Source: Spongilla lacustris
Lineage: Eukaryota > Porifera > Demospongiae > Spongillida > Spongillidae
NCBI GenBank assembly: GCA_949361645.1
Contig: OX442435.1
Location: forward strand, 598,502-662,501
DNA: 64,000 nt
Direction: 5' to 3'
Of this stretch, positions 42,201 to 54,200 are shown one piece after another (positions within the stretch are counted from its first letter, which is position 1; the number at the start of each line of letters is the position of its first letter). Made by a program: the position numbers and the translations under genes. Under the pieces are notes generated by a model. That model was not told the DNA's origin. It saw only the letters and a list, made by a program, of their open reading frames with translations, and ran no database searches.

Positions 42201-45200
42201 CATCAGTGGTCTTACCTTACAGAATGATTTCCAGTCAGCCACCACCAGCTATAGGCTCACTGGAAGCACTGCTATTGGTGTCAACAGTCCAGTCGTTACC
42301 ATCTACCTAAGCACAACTGACTTCAATCAGCTTAAAGCTCGGGTGCAAACACTTTGTAGCAGTCGACTTACATGCTATGTGAGGCTCACTTCTACTTTTA
42401 TTCAAGACATGAGTGGCAATTTCCTGAACCCTGTGGTTGATCCCACACAGCCCAGCTTTGTTGGGGTCCTGCAGCAGTATGTTGCCAATACAATTCCACC
42501 TAACCTTATTGGATACACCTTGGACATGAATAATGAAACACTTACTCTCACCTTTGATGAGACTGTAGACTACACAAGCTTCCAGTCTGCATACATCTCT
42601 ATTCAAGGCAGCTTCTATGCAAACACGTCCATTGTTCTAGGCCCAGTCCAGAATAGGAGGATCACATCTACATTTGGAACAACTGTGATGTTCATTCTTG
42701 GTCACACAACAGATGTCTTTAATTTGAAGGCAGACAAGACAGTTGCCACTAGCATCAACAATACCTTTATGACATTTGTTAGTGATTCTGGTGGAGCAAT
42801 GATTAAAGATATGTATGGACTCAATGTTGTGGATAGGGTAAATGGAATCAATGCTTTACAAGCATCAAACTACAATCCTGACACCACCAGTCCAGTCCTA
42901 ATTTCTTTTGCTGTTTTGGATATGAATGCTGGTAAGATGATGCTGTCATTCAATGAACCAGTACAACCAGACACAGTGAATCTGAGTGTAATTGCCATAC
43001 AATCCACAGTCACAGGTGGTACATCTGTTACGCTTACAGGGGGTGTAGCTGTCTCTGGAAATGCACAACGCACACAGCTTGTTGTGTACTTTTCCATGCA
43101 AGACCTAGGCAGCATTAAGGTACGTCCAGACCTTGCTCGGACATACACTAATTCCTACATCTCATTCACATCCAATACATTCCTTGACACAGCTGGAAAT
43201 AATGTGGTTCCAATAAGTAGTAGTCAAGCTTTGCGTGTTGTTTCATACATCTCTGGCACAACCAGACCACTGCTGAGTGCATATTCCCTGGATCTTAATA
43301 CCGGAGTAATATCGCTCACCTTCACTGATGCCATGAACTTTTTGACATTTAACCCAACCTACATAGCTTTACAGGGAGCATGGAATGATACCACACTCTT
43401 CTACCAGCTCACAAGTGGTACGTTGACCAACCTGCCTCTGAACTACTATGATGCAAACCTCACACTCACTTCTAATGATCTGAACAACATTAAATCCATC
43501 CGAGGTCTAGCTGTCAGTCCCCAAACAACGTACCTTACAGCAACTGGGCAAACGATTAAGGACTTCTATAACTTACCACTGCAGTCCATCGAAACAACCT
43601 CAGCCCTGATGGCAAGCCATTTCACACCTGACACCACTCGACCATCTCTAATATTATTTCACCTGGATCTGAACCTTGGAACCCTCAACCTAACCTTCAG
43701 TGAGACTGTTGATGTCACTACATTCAACCCTTCTTTGCTTGTCCTCCAGAATGCCTACAACAACAGCATAGTGTCCCTGCAAATTAGCGCTGGGGTTCAA
43801 AGTTACCTACCCAGTAGTGCTACTTCCTTTGTGTACTATCTTACGAGCTCTAACTTGAATTTCTTAAAACTGAATATGAATCTGATTGGTTCATCAATCA
43901 CAAATACATTCCTATTGGTGAACGCTACAGCAATCCGTGACATGGCAGGGAACTATATCAATGCAATTCCTCCTAACAGTGCTCTAGCTGCATCTGCACC
44001 TCAGTTGGATCACACACCACCTACAATAATTGCATTTAGCTTTGACCTAAACACTGGGCAAGTGCTTCTGACCTTCTCTGAAGTTGTGTCTGCATCCACA
44101 ATTGTGGTGCAAAATCTTGTGTTTACTTCATCTCAACTAGCACTTGCTGCCGAACAAAAGCTGAGTGGAGGTAATGCAACATATGTCAACAGTCCTTTCA
44201 TCAATGTAACACTATCTACTTCTGATCTAAACAATATCAAGGCTAACCCTCCTCTGTGCAGCATTGTTCAGAATACCTATCTGTACTTCCTGTACAATAT
44301 GATCAAGGATCTCAACAACAACAGCATTCAAGCATTGCCGAAGATGAGTGCTATACAAGCTTCAAATGTTGTTCCAGACACCACACCGCCTGTTCTAGTC
44401 TCATTCATATTGGATCTCAACTCTGATACACTAGTACTCACATTCAGTGAAACAGTGAACAGTTCCACCCTTATAGTCCCAGACCTTCAGCTTCAAAACT
44501 TTCCAAATGCATTAAATCCATCCAATAAAGGCTACATGGTTCTCATACTGGGAGGAAGTGAAGCAACAATCATTGGCCCCGTGTACAGCCCTGTGATTAC
44601 AGTCAAGCTTGATGCAAATGATGTGATCGCCTTGCAGCTTGACTCAAACCTTGGAACATCTGTGTCAAATACCTACCTGTCGATGGTAACCAGCAATGCA
44701 GTTCTGGATGTCAGCCTCAACCCAGTTGTACCAATATACTTAAATGCTGCCTTGCAGGCCGCAATGGTGATACGAAGCACACAGAATCCATTGCTCACTA
44801 GCTTTTCATTTGACCTCAACACTGGGTCACTCTTCCTGACATTCTCAGAAGTAATACAGAGTTTGTCTGTGACTCCAACTGCTATCAAACTGCTAGGTAA
44901 TAACAGCTTTTCTTTAGTACTATCAGGAGGGCAGGTTAATTCTACCAACGGAATTGTGATTCAGTTGATCCTGATAAATTCTGACCTTAATATCATCAAG
45001 CAGAATTTGAACAGCTTTGGCAGTAGTGTAAGCAACACATACCTTCTTTTCACTTCTTCTGTAGCTGCCAGTGACATCTACAATAATCCAGTCATTGCAT
45101 TCCAGCAAATAAAAGCATCTTCAGTTACTGGAGACACCACTCCACCTAGGCTGCTTTTCTTTAATCTTTTCACACTGGGCAACGGGCTTGGCTTTGTGCT

Positions 45201-48200
45201 TTATTTTTCTGAAACTGTCAATGCCTCATCACTGAACACATCCACCATAATTCTACAGCCTGCCCAAAATAGCTTATTGTTGTACACTCTTACAACAGCC
45301 ACTGTAATCCCTGGCCTGTCTGCTGTGGTAACTGTTACAACAACAGCTGCTGATGCCCAAAACATCCTAGCAATGCCACCTCTAGGGCAACCCTCATACA
45401 CGTTTATGGTCCTACCAGCTGGTGGAATTTTAGATGCATCCGGTGTTCCCATCAGTGCCATTCCATTCACCAATGCTGTCCCAGCTCTCAATATCACTGC
45501 CAACTTCATCCCTCCTTCACTTATGAGCTTTACTTTGGACATGACTGCTGGGCCAGGAACCTTAACACTTACATTTTCAGGGCCTGTCAATTCCACATCT
45601 TTAAATGCGTCTAAGTTGACAATCCAAAATAGCATGTCAGCCCCTAACGCCAGCTTCACCCTGTCCTCAGCAGCCACAGTTGGTTTGATCAGACCTGGCG
45701 TCCTATACATGGTGCTATCACTGGCCGATTCCAATGTGATCAAGGCTAACCCAAACCTGGCAGTGAGTCTCAGTACAACATTCATGTCATTAGCGCAGGG
45801 CTTTGTTGTTGATCTTGGTGGCATTTCTAGCTCTGCTATCCTTGCAAACAACTCTTTACAGGCCACCGCATTCGTGCGAGATTCAGTTAGACCTATATTG
45901 GTTGCATTTAGCATCGACTTCAGTCTGAATATTGTGACCCTCACTTTCTCTGAAACAGTGAATTACATTACCTTCATGGCTACATCTGTTGCTTTCCAAA
46001 ACCAGCAAGGGGCTACAGCAACACAGTCGGTGCAACTTTCAGGCGGTGTTCTAATCACGAACAGTTCTGGCCCAATCATCTCATTCCAGCTTACCTTTGC
46101 TGATGCCAGTTTAATAAAGGGTTACCCAAATCTTGCAACTTCCTACAACACTACTTTCATCACCATCACTGCTGATGCTGTATTTGACATGAGTATAAAT
46201 GCACTGATTCCAATCACACCTGCAAATGCTCTAATGGTTAGTGGTTATACCCCTGATCGCACAAGCCCACAGTTGGACAGTTTTGACTTTGACTTGAATG
46301 TTGGGACTATTACACTTCATTTTGATAAAACTATTAATGCAACAACAGTGAATACATCTCAAATCTTACTCAGGAATGACACCACACCAGCAGCCCTGAG
46401 TTACACACTCCAGAACAGCATTGCAGTGTCTTTGAACAGTCCAGATATTGTTATCAGTCTGAGCTTTTATGATTTAAACCAAATAAAACTCCTTCAAATG
46501 TGCACCACCAGTGTTGCAGGCAATTGCTACCTCACCATGCCAATAAATGCTTCACGGGATATGTCAAGTAACGGAATGCTCCCATTCTCCCTCCACCCTC
46601 CTGCCACCTTTAAAAATGACACCACCAGTCCAGTTCTGACAGAGTTTTACCTTTTCAACTTGTCTAATGGTGAGATAATACTGAAGTTTTCAGAGATTGT
46701 GCAAGCTTCCACTTTCCAGCCACAGTTCCTGACTCTTCAGACTCTCTATGATGTTCCACTTAGCACATACAATCTAACAGGTGGTACATATTCAAACCAA
46801 AACAGCTATGTGATCACCTTGTACCTGAATCCCACGGACATCTTCAATGTTAAAAAGAATGTTTACATATGTAGCTATAGAGGCAACTGCTATATCACTG
46901 CCACTGCTCAGACAGTAAAAGACATGTCTAACAACAAACTTTCTCCAGTCCTGAATGTGTCACCTGGAAGGATCATCACAGTTCTGATATCAGATGTGAT
47001 ACCTCCAACACTGGTCTCTGCTGAACTTAATATGAACAATGCAACTCTCAATCTCATCTTTGACAAACCAGTGGTTGTGACCTCTGTCAACATACCAGGC
47101 ATCAGGATCCAGGACAGTGCCATAACACCACAGCATACTTACAATCTCACTGGGGGATCTGCATTTGCGAGCCAACCATCAGCAATACAGATCCATCTCT
47201 CCTCTACCGACTTGAACTTGCTGAAAAACCTTTCTTTTGTTTCAGCAAACACCACGTTTGTCTACCTGCTTCAGAACACCATAACAGACAATGCATTCAC
47301 ACCCATTGGAAACACTGCCAGCATCAATGCTACCCAGGCTTCATTCATCCCTGACACAACTCCACCTAATTTGTTGGGATACACTATCAATCTCCAGACC
47401 AGCATTGTAACTGTCACCTTTGATGAGCCTGTTGCTTCAAGTTCAGTGAATTTCAGTGGGCTGACAATCCTTTCTTCCTGCTCAGCTGGTACTTCTAACC
47501 AGTCACAACAGCTCACCTCAGGGACGTCCAGTGCTAGTCTCAATATTCTCTACATCACAATGAGCACTGTAGATGTGTCAAGCATCAAAATCAAAGGCAC
47601 CATTGCCACAAGCATAACTACGACCTTTTTGGCTGTTGCAACAGGTGCTGTCACTGATCTGGCCGGGAATAAAGTTCAAAATATTTCTTGCTTGCAGGCT
47701 GGAGCATATACGGTGTCCACAGCAGGCCTGCTTAGCCTTAATAGTTTTGATTTTAATGATGCAACAGGTGTCATGGTGATGGTGTTCTCTGATGTTGTGG
47801 CTTCCAATACATTCACTGCAGTGGGCATCAAGATTCAAGCCAGCAGGTCTCGAAACGGTGTACCGTACTATGCACTAACACAAAGTACAACTACCCAGAG
47901 CCCGAATGGGTTGCAGATCATTGTTCAACTCTCTTTGATTGACTTCTTAGGCCTCAAATCTACCCCTGGTCTGGCAACATCTGCAAGTACCACATATCTT
48001 ACATTGGAAGCTTCTGTGATTGAGGACACAAACACTAACAATGTTTTGTCAATTGTTGATGGCAAAGCACTACCAGTACGACTTTACACTGCTGACACTT
48101 CTCTGCCACAAATCAACAACTTCCAATTGGATCTCAATACTGGCATCCTAAATGTGACCTTTACTAAGCTGATGAATGTGTCAAACATCATACTTCAGGC

Positions 48201-51200
48201 TATCACCCTTCAGAACACCTCTAATGGTATTGGACCAAGCTATAACCTAACTGGGGGAATGGCTGTGCGCTCTGCTGATGGAAGTACTGCCATCATTACT
48301 CTCAGTCAAAATGACCTTAACATACTGAAGTCTATCACCACTCTCTGTACAAGTAATAATAATACTTTCATCAGTTTCCCTTCAGGAATGATCACAGACT
48401 TGGCAAACAATTCTGTACAGCCTGTGTTGAACACAAATGCTTCTAAAGTGTCTGTTTTTACTCCTGATACAACACCTCCACAACTTGTTTCTTTCACTTT
48501 GAATATGAATTTGTCAGTCCTCCTCCTCACTTTCTCTGAGGCTGTAAACCTTCATAGCTTCAACATCAGCGGTATTACCATCCAAAGTGACAGCAACATT
48601 ACCCTCTCTGGAAGCCAATACACACTCACACTTGGTACTGCTACTCTTGCTGGGTTGACTGTTATACAGGTGCAGCTGTCCAGGATGGACTACTTGGTGC
48701 TGGAGAGCAATCCAGCCCTAGCTGCAACACGCAGAACCACTTACATCTCTCTAAATCCATATACTGTGACAGACATGGCTGGCAACACTGTCCAAGCAAT
48801 CCCGACCAGTGCAGCTCTAAAAGCCCAACTATTCATCTACAGTAGTAGCTCCACACTAACATCCTTTGCTCTTAACCTACAGATCAGGTCTCTGCTCTTT
48901 ACGTTCTCAGATGTGGTGAGCTCGTTTGATCCAACTGCAATCACCCTCCAGAATGCAGTGACCCGCAACTCTGGAGGTTACTACACCCTTCAGTGTGGCT
49001 CGCTGTATAGCTCAGCTCCTGATGTGCGTGTCCTTCAGCTTTGCCCTAGTGACTTGTTTGCCATCCAGTTAAACAGTAACTTAGCCAGAAGCTTGAACAC
49101 CACCTTTGTCTCATTGAACAGCACAGCTTTTGTGACCATATTTGGCACTCCCGTTCAGATCATCCCTCCAAATGCTGCCCAACAGGCCAACAACTTTACT
49201 GCCAGTACCAATGGACCCCTCTTGCTGAATTTCACTCTAAATATGAACAACGGTACTCTATATCTGACGTTTGATGAAGTCGTAAATGTCAGCACTGTTG
49301 TTGTTAATGATATCACAATTCAGTCCTCCAATAATTATGTAACCTCTTTGGCAGCTTACACCCTTTCAGATGGTTTTGTCACATACCCAAGTGGTAATAT
49401 TGTTATAATTCAGTTGGGACCAGGAGACTTCAACACCATCTCTCTTCTAAACCATGTCGCAACAAGCATTGCTAATACATACCTTAATGTCACAGCAGCT
49501 GCTGCTTATGACGTGTATGGCAACCCATATGTTTCACTACCTTTTGCCATTCAAGCACAGCAATACATACCAAGTACAATGCCTCCTGTGCTTGTTGGTG
49601 CCATGCTAGACCTCAATGCCTCGCAGCTGACACTGACATTCAGTAAGGCTGTGAATGTGACATCACTGGACGTGACAAAGGTTACTTTTAACAATCAGAG
49701 TGGAAACCAAGGCATCCCACTCACCCTCAATAGCTTCAGTAGCAGTCCCAATGGAAAGGTAGTGGTAATTAACATTGGACAGATGGACTTTAATGTCTTA
49801 GTAGCAGGCAACAAGACCTGCACAAGCATAGCTAACTGCTTCGTATCGCTGACAACTAGTGCTATTGCAGACACCTTTGGCAATGTTTTACAGTATCTAG
49901 CTGGGCAGCAGGTAGCTAACTACACCCCAGATGCTGTAAGACCTCAACTAAGGAACTTCACATTTGATTTGAACAGCGGCATCCTCATGCTTACTTTTTC
50001 GGAGACTGTAAATCTGTTGAGCCTTCATCCTGACAAGATTTCCTTTGTAAACAACATAGCCATGCAAACTCCTGTAATGAATCTGAGTGCAGGTACTCCT
50101 GCCACAAGTTACTTGGCTGTTGTTCAGCTCAGCCTGATTCCACAGGATCTGAATGCTATTAAAGCAAATGTGTTGATTGGTACATCTCTCAGTAACACTG
50201 TCCTGTCAATTATAAGTGCAACCATTTCTGATATGCGGGGCAATCCTGTTATCCCAACTACCATTCAAGCTGCCAGCTACATACCAGATACTACTAACCC
50301 AACTCTTAACGGATTCTATGTTGATGATATTAATGAGGTGATTGTTCTGGTATTCAGTGAGTACATCAACATGAGTTCTGTCAACCTTGCTGGTATCATC
50401 CTGCACTCCATTCCATCACCACCGTACACACAGTACTACACATTCCCTGTGCCGACGTCCTCTCAATTCTCTGTTGTGAACTATAGCAGTGTGGTGATAT
50501 CTATGACGCTTGCAGATTACACCAAGCTAGTGGACAGCAGTGCATGTGCTGCTCAAAGCAGCTGCTTTGTCACTGTGTATCCCCTTTTTGGCCTGGATGC
50601 ATCACGTCTACCCGTGGTTGGGGCCACACTTCAGGTGACTGCCCTGCTCAATGACACCATTCCTCCACGTCTGGCTCTATTTGTCAACTTTGACTTTAAC
50701 AGGGGACAGTTAACACTCAACTTCACAGATAATGTTCGTGTGAAGACATTTAACGTCAATGCAATAAGCCTCTATTCATTCTTTTCCTCACCATCATCAT
50801 ATGTGACCCTGACTACTGGAACAGTATCACCAAATGACAGCTCCACAGTTATCGTTACACTCACAAACAGTGACTTAAACCTGATCAAATCCATGCAATC
50901 ACAGTCCCTCTGCAGTGCAACTGTATTTTGCTATGTGCGCTTCCCCAGCACCCTTGTTCAAGACATTGAAGGCACTCAGGTTGTGCCTGTTGTCAGTTCC
51001 TCCAACTTTGTCGCTACTGAGCACGCTGCCACCATCACTCCAGACGCCACTCCTCCAGTGCTTCTTTCATTTGACTTAAACATGAACACCCTACAGCTGA
51101 ACTTCACATTCAATGAGGTTGTAGATCCAGCCTCATTCAATGGACTGGCATTAACCTTCCTGAATGCAAGAAATGGAAGCATTAGCTACACTCTAACAGG

Positions 51201-54200
51201 CATTAGCACCAACACTCTAGCTTCACCTAGTACAGTTGTGACTGCAACTTTGATCAGTGCAGATGCCATAGCTATCAAGGCAATGCTTGGACTGGCCATC
51301 AACAAGGAAACAACATACCTTTCCATCGGCAATATGTTTATTCGTGATGTTGGAGCTCCAGGAGGTGCTACCAAGAACTATCTTTTGCCCATCTCCGCAG
51401 TCAATGCAACACAAGTGAACAATTACATACACGACACTACACCCCCAATGCAAATCACCTTTACCTTGCTTGACATGAACACTGGAAGCTTGTATATTGG
51501 TGCAGAAAAACCACTTTCATCTAGCATCATCGCAATGGATATTATGCTACAGCAAACTGCAGGAGGTGGGGCCAACTACACTCTGACAGGGGACAGCGTC
51601 AGCTATGTGAATGTGTTAGACAAGAGAGTAATCATTATCAAACTAAGCAAAAATGATCTCAAGGGACTCAAGCTGACAAGTAATCTGTGCACGTCCAACC
51701 TCAACTGCTTCTTGAACCTGGCACCCAGTGCTCTTGAAGATACTCTGGGCAACTCCATCTTGGGAACTGTAACGCCACTTGTCCAATTGGTTCCAGACAC
51801 GACAGCACCCCAACTGCTGCAATTCAGTCTGGATATGAACACAGGACAACTGAGTGCCACCTTCAGTGACACAGTCAGTGTAGCATCCCTGCTCCCAACA
51901 AAGCTGACTCTGTTGACCATCAACAACATCAAGTACACACTGACAACTGGATACAGCAATAGCTCTAATGGTTATGTGGTTATAATTCAGATCATGGATG
52001 TTGACCTGAATGCAATTAAGAGCAGTCCTCCTCTAGCAACCAGCAGGAACTACACCAACTTGTCTATCACAGCTGATCTAATAAGAAGTCTTGCTGGGAT
52101 CCCTGTGGTGCCTACTACACTCATGGTTACTAACTTCATTTCAGATACCACTCCTCCGAAGCTGAGCAGCTTCCAATTAGATGACAATACTGGCATTCTC
52201 ACACTTAGGTTCACGGAAGCAATCAATCCTGCTACCTTTAATGTGACCAGTATCCAATTGCAAAGCACACTAAATATTGCACTTGCTGGTTCTAGTTTCC
52301 TGAAGTTGAGTGGTGGCAATGTGAGCACCTCAAGCAGCAATGTTATCTTCATGATCACTCTTACTCCTTCAGACCTGAACCTTTTGAAACAGCTAACTCC
52401 CCTGGGTACATCTCCATCAACTACATATCTTTCAATCACACCGACCAGTGCTCAGGACTTTAGTGGGAACCTCCTTAGCTATGACTACCCTCCAAGCAGT
52501 GCTCTGCAACTGTCAGGACCTCCTGTGCCAGATGTGACTCCTCCCACGCTCATAGGCTTCAACTTTGACCTAAATACTGGAAGGATTGTCATGACATTCT
52601 CGGAAACCATAAACAGCAGCACTTTGGTTGTCAGTTTATTCACCATTCAGGATGCTCCACTAGCATCTAAATCATACCAGCTTATAGCTGGGACACTTCT
52701 ACAACCACTTTCACTTTCGCAGACCGTTACAGTGACTATCTCTGCTACTGACTTGAACAACATCCAGAACATCAATGGGTTGGCCACATCTGCATCCAAC
52801 ACATACCTCAGTAACATGCAAGGGGCAGTTGCAGACACCAGTGGCAATCTAATCAATCTCCGTCTAACTGGTGTTCAGGTCACAAATTATTCTTCCGACA
52901 TCACTAATCCTCTGTTACAAGCCTTTGTTCTTGACCTCAATGCAGCAACACTTATTCTCAACTTCAGCAAAGCTGTGAACTTTTCATCCCTCAATCCCCT
53001 TGGAATCTCACTGCAAAACAGCAGGTCAGGCACATTATTTGTCAATCTGACTGGAGGTGCAGTAATGCTGTATTCAGGGACTACCTTGACTTTAGCACTC
53101 TCAATACAGGACACAAACACCATTAAGGTTACAACTGGGCTCGGCACTAGTACCCAGAACACATTCTTATCTACAACAAATGCTACTATAAAGGATAGGT
53201 TTGGAAATGCAATCGTTGCAATCCCCAGCAGCAATGCTTTAATGGCTGCTGGCTTTATACCAGATAGAGTTCCACCAGTGCTGAATATCTTTTCTATTGA
53301 CTTGAACCAGGGTCAGCTCTATCTCACATTCAGTGAACCTATCAATACTACCTCACTTAATTACACTGCCATTACACTTTCTGATATAGGTGCCATGGTG
53401 ACTCTCTCCTCAGGTACTGTCATCCAGGTCCAGAACACTGGTACTGTTGTGGTTATAATGCTTAGTCGGGCTGATATCAACAATATCAAATTGGCTCAAC
53501 TGAGCTCTGCCCTCTGTATCAATGTGGTGCTCTGTAAACTAAGCATCACTCAATATGCTGTCATTGACGTAGCTGGGAACGATGTGATTTCACTGTCCTC
53601 ACTTTACCCAACTGGCATTATTCCTGTTACATCACCTCCCAAGCTTGAATCCTTTGATGCCATCAGCAGCAACAGCACTGCTGGTTTATTTACACTTGTT
53701 CTACACTTCAGTGAGCCAGTACTATTCATTGGAAGTCCGAGTGTGATGTCCTTGAGTTCATCCATCAATGGTACATTCTATACGCTCCAGTACACTATCG
53801 TCATGACATCTACCTCAGCCGCAGACGTCGTTGTGATAGTTGATGGAAGAGACATCTCCAATCTCCTCCTCATACCAAATCTACTCCAGGGAACTGCAAC
53901 AACCTTCCTTCAAATATCGGCTGGTGCATACAGAGGTTTGGCTTCGTATAGTGCAACAGCTGACTTGATGTCAGCAGCTACAGTTCAAGGTGATTTCACG
54001 CCTCCTGCACTGTTCTCCTTTGTACTGGACTACAACCTAGGTGTAGTTGTTTTATCTTTCAGTAAGCCAGTCAATATCAGCACTGCTATTCCAGTAAAGC
54101 TAGCTCTGGAAGGAGCACTCATTCCTGGCAATGCTTATGTCCAAGTTTCTAGTAGTGCAATTTCTACATCAGGCAGCAATGCAAGGACAGTTGTTGTGAG

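Larger units (their letters stand above)
33958..42486 (+). repeat. Higher-order repeat copy 5 (23 units)
   Basis: Unit starts p0-p22: 33958, 34336, 34705, 35083, 35452, 35836, 36211, 36565, 36955, 37309, 37678, 38038, 38416, 38788, 39166, 39550, 39913, 40303, 40645, 40999, 41359, 41725, 42100. p0 has D-V-A-S-Q-P-N-P instead of D-x-S-G-N. p7 (36565) has a long proline-containing first hairpin (L-D-T-S-L-I-P-P). p13 (38788) carries two distant cysteines, 38914 and 39139, shared only with p13 of copy 6. p11 has an extra Cys at 38179. Linkers lacking the Asp: 34705 (N-S-A-S-P), 37309 (S-R-T-S-P), 41359 (S-T-A-P-P), 41725 (F-T-T-P-P). Confidence 0.86.
42487..51042 (+). repeat. Higher-order repeat copy 6 (23 units)
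   Basis: Unit starts p0-p22: 42487, 42880, 43255, 43630, 44008, 44377, 44776, 45133, 45502, 45880, 46255, 46618, 46993, 47353, 47719, 48094, 48466, 48838, 49204, 49573, 49930, 50287, 50653. Linker sequence is the least conserved here: G-T-T-R-P (43255), S-T-Q-N-P (44776), N-F-I-P-P (45502), T-A-G-L-L (47719), Y-S-S-S-S (48838), S-T-N-G-P (49204), S-T-M-P-P (49573). p13 (47353) has cysteines at 47479 and 47689. p17 (48838) has cysteines at 48994 and 49042. p19 (49573) has an out-of-register CX5C pair at 49819/49837. Lone cysteines lie at 44257 (p4) and 48346 (p15). Confidence 0.85.

Noticed and set aside
45201..45944. Antisense open frame of about 247 codons, the longest on the - strand
   Set aside because: It lies wholly opposite the giant frame. 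The many - strand open frames show recurring pseudo-motifs such as V-V-S-G-M-K and T-G-S-L-N-V, which are just the unit read backwards, spaced like the units.
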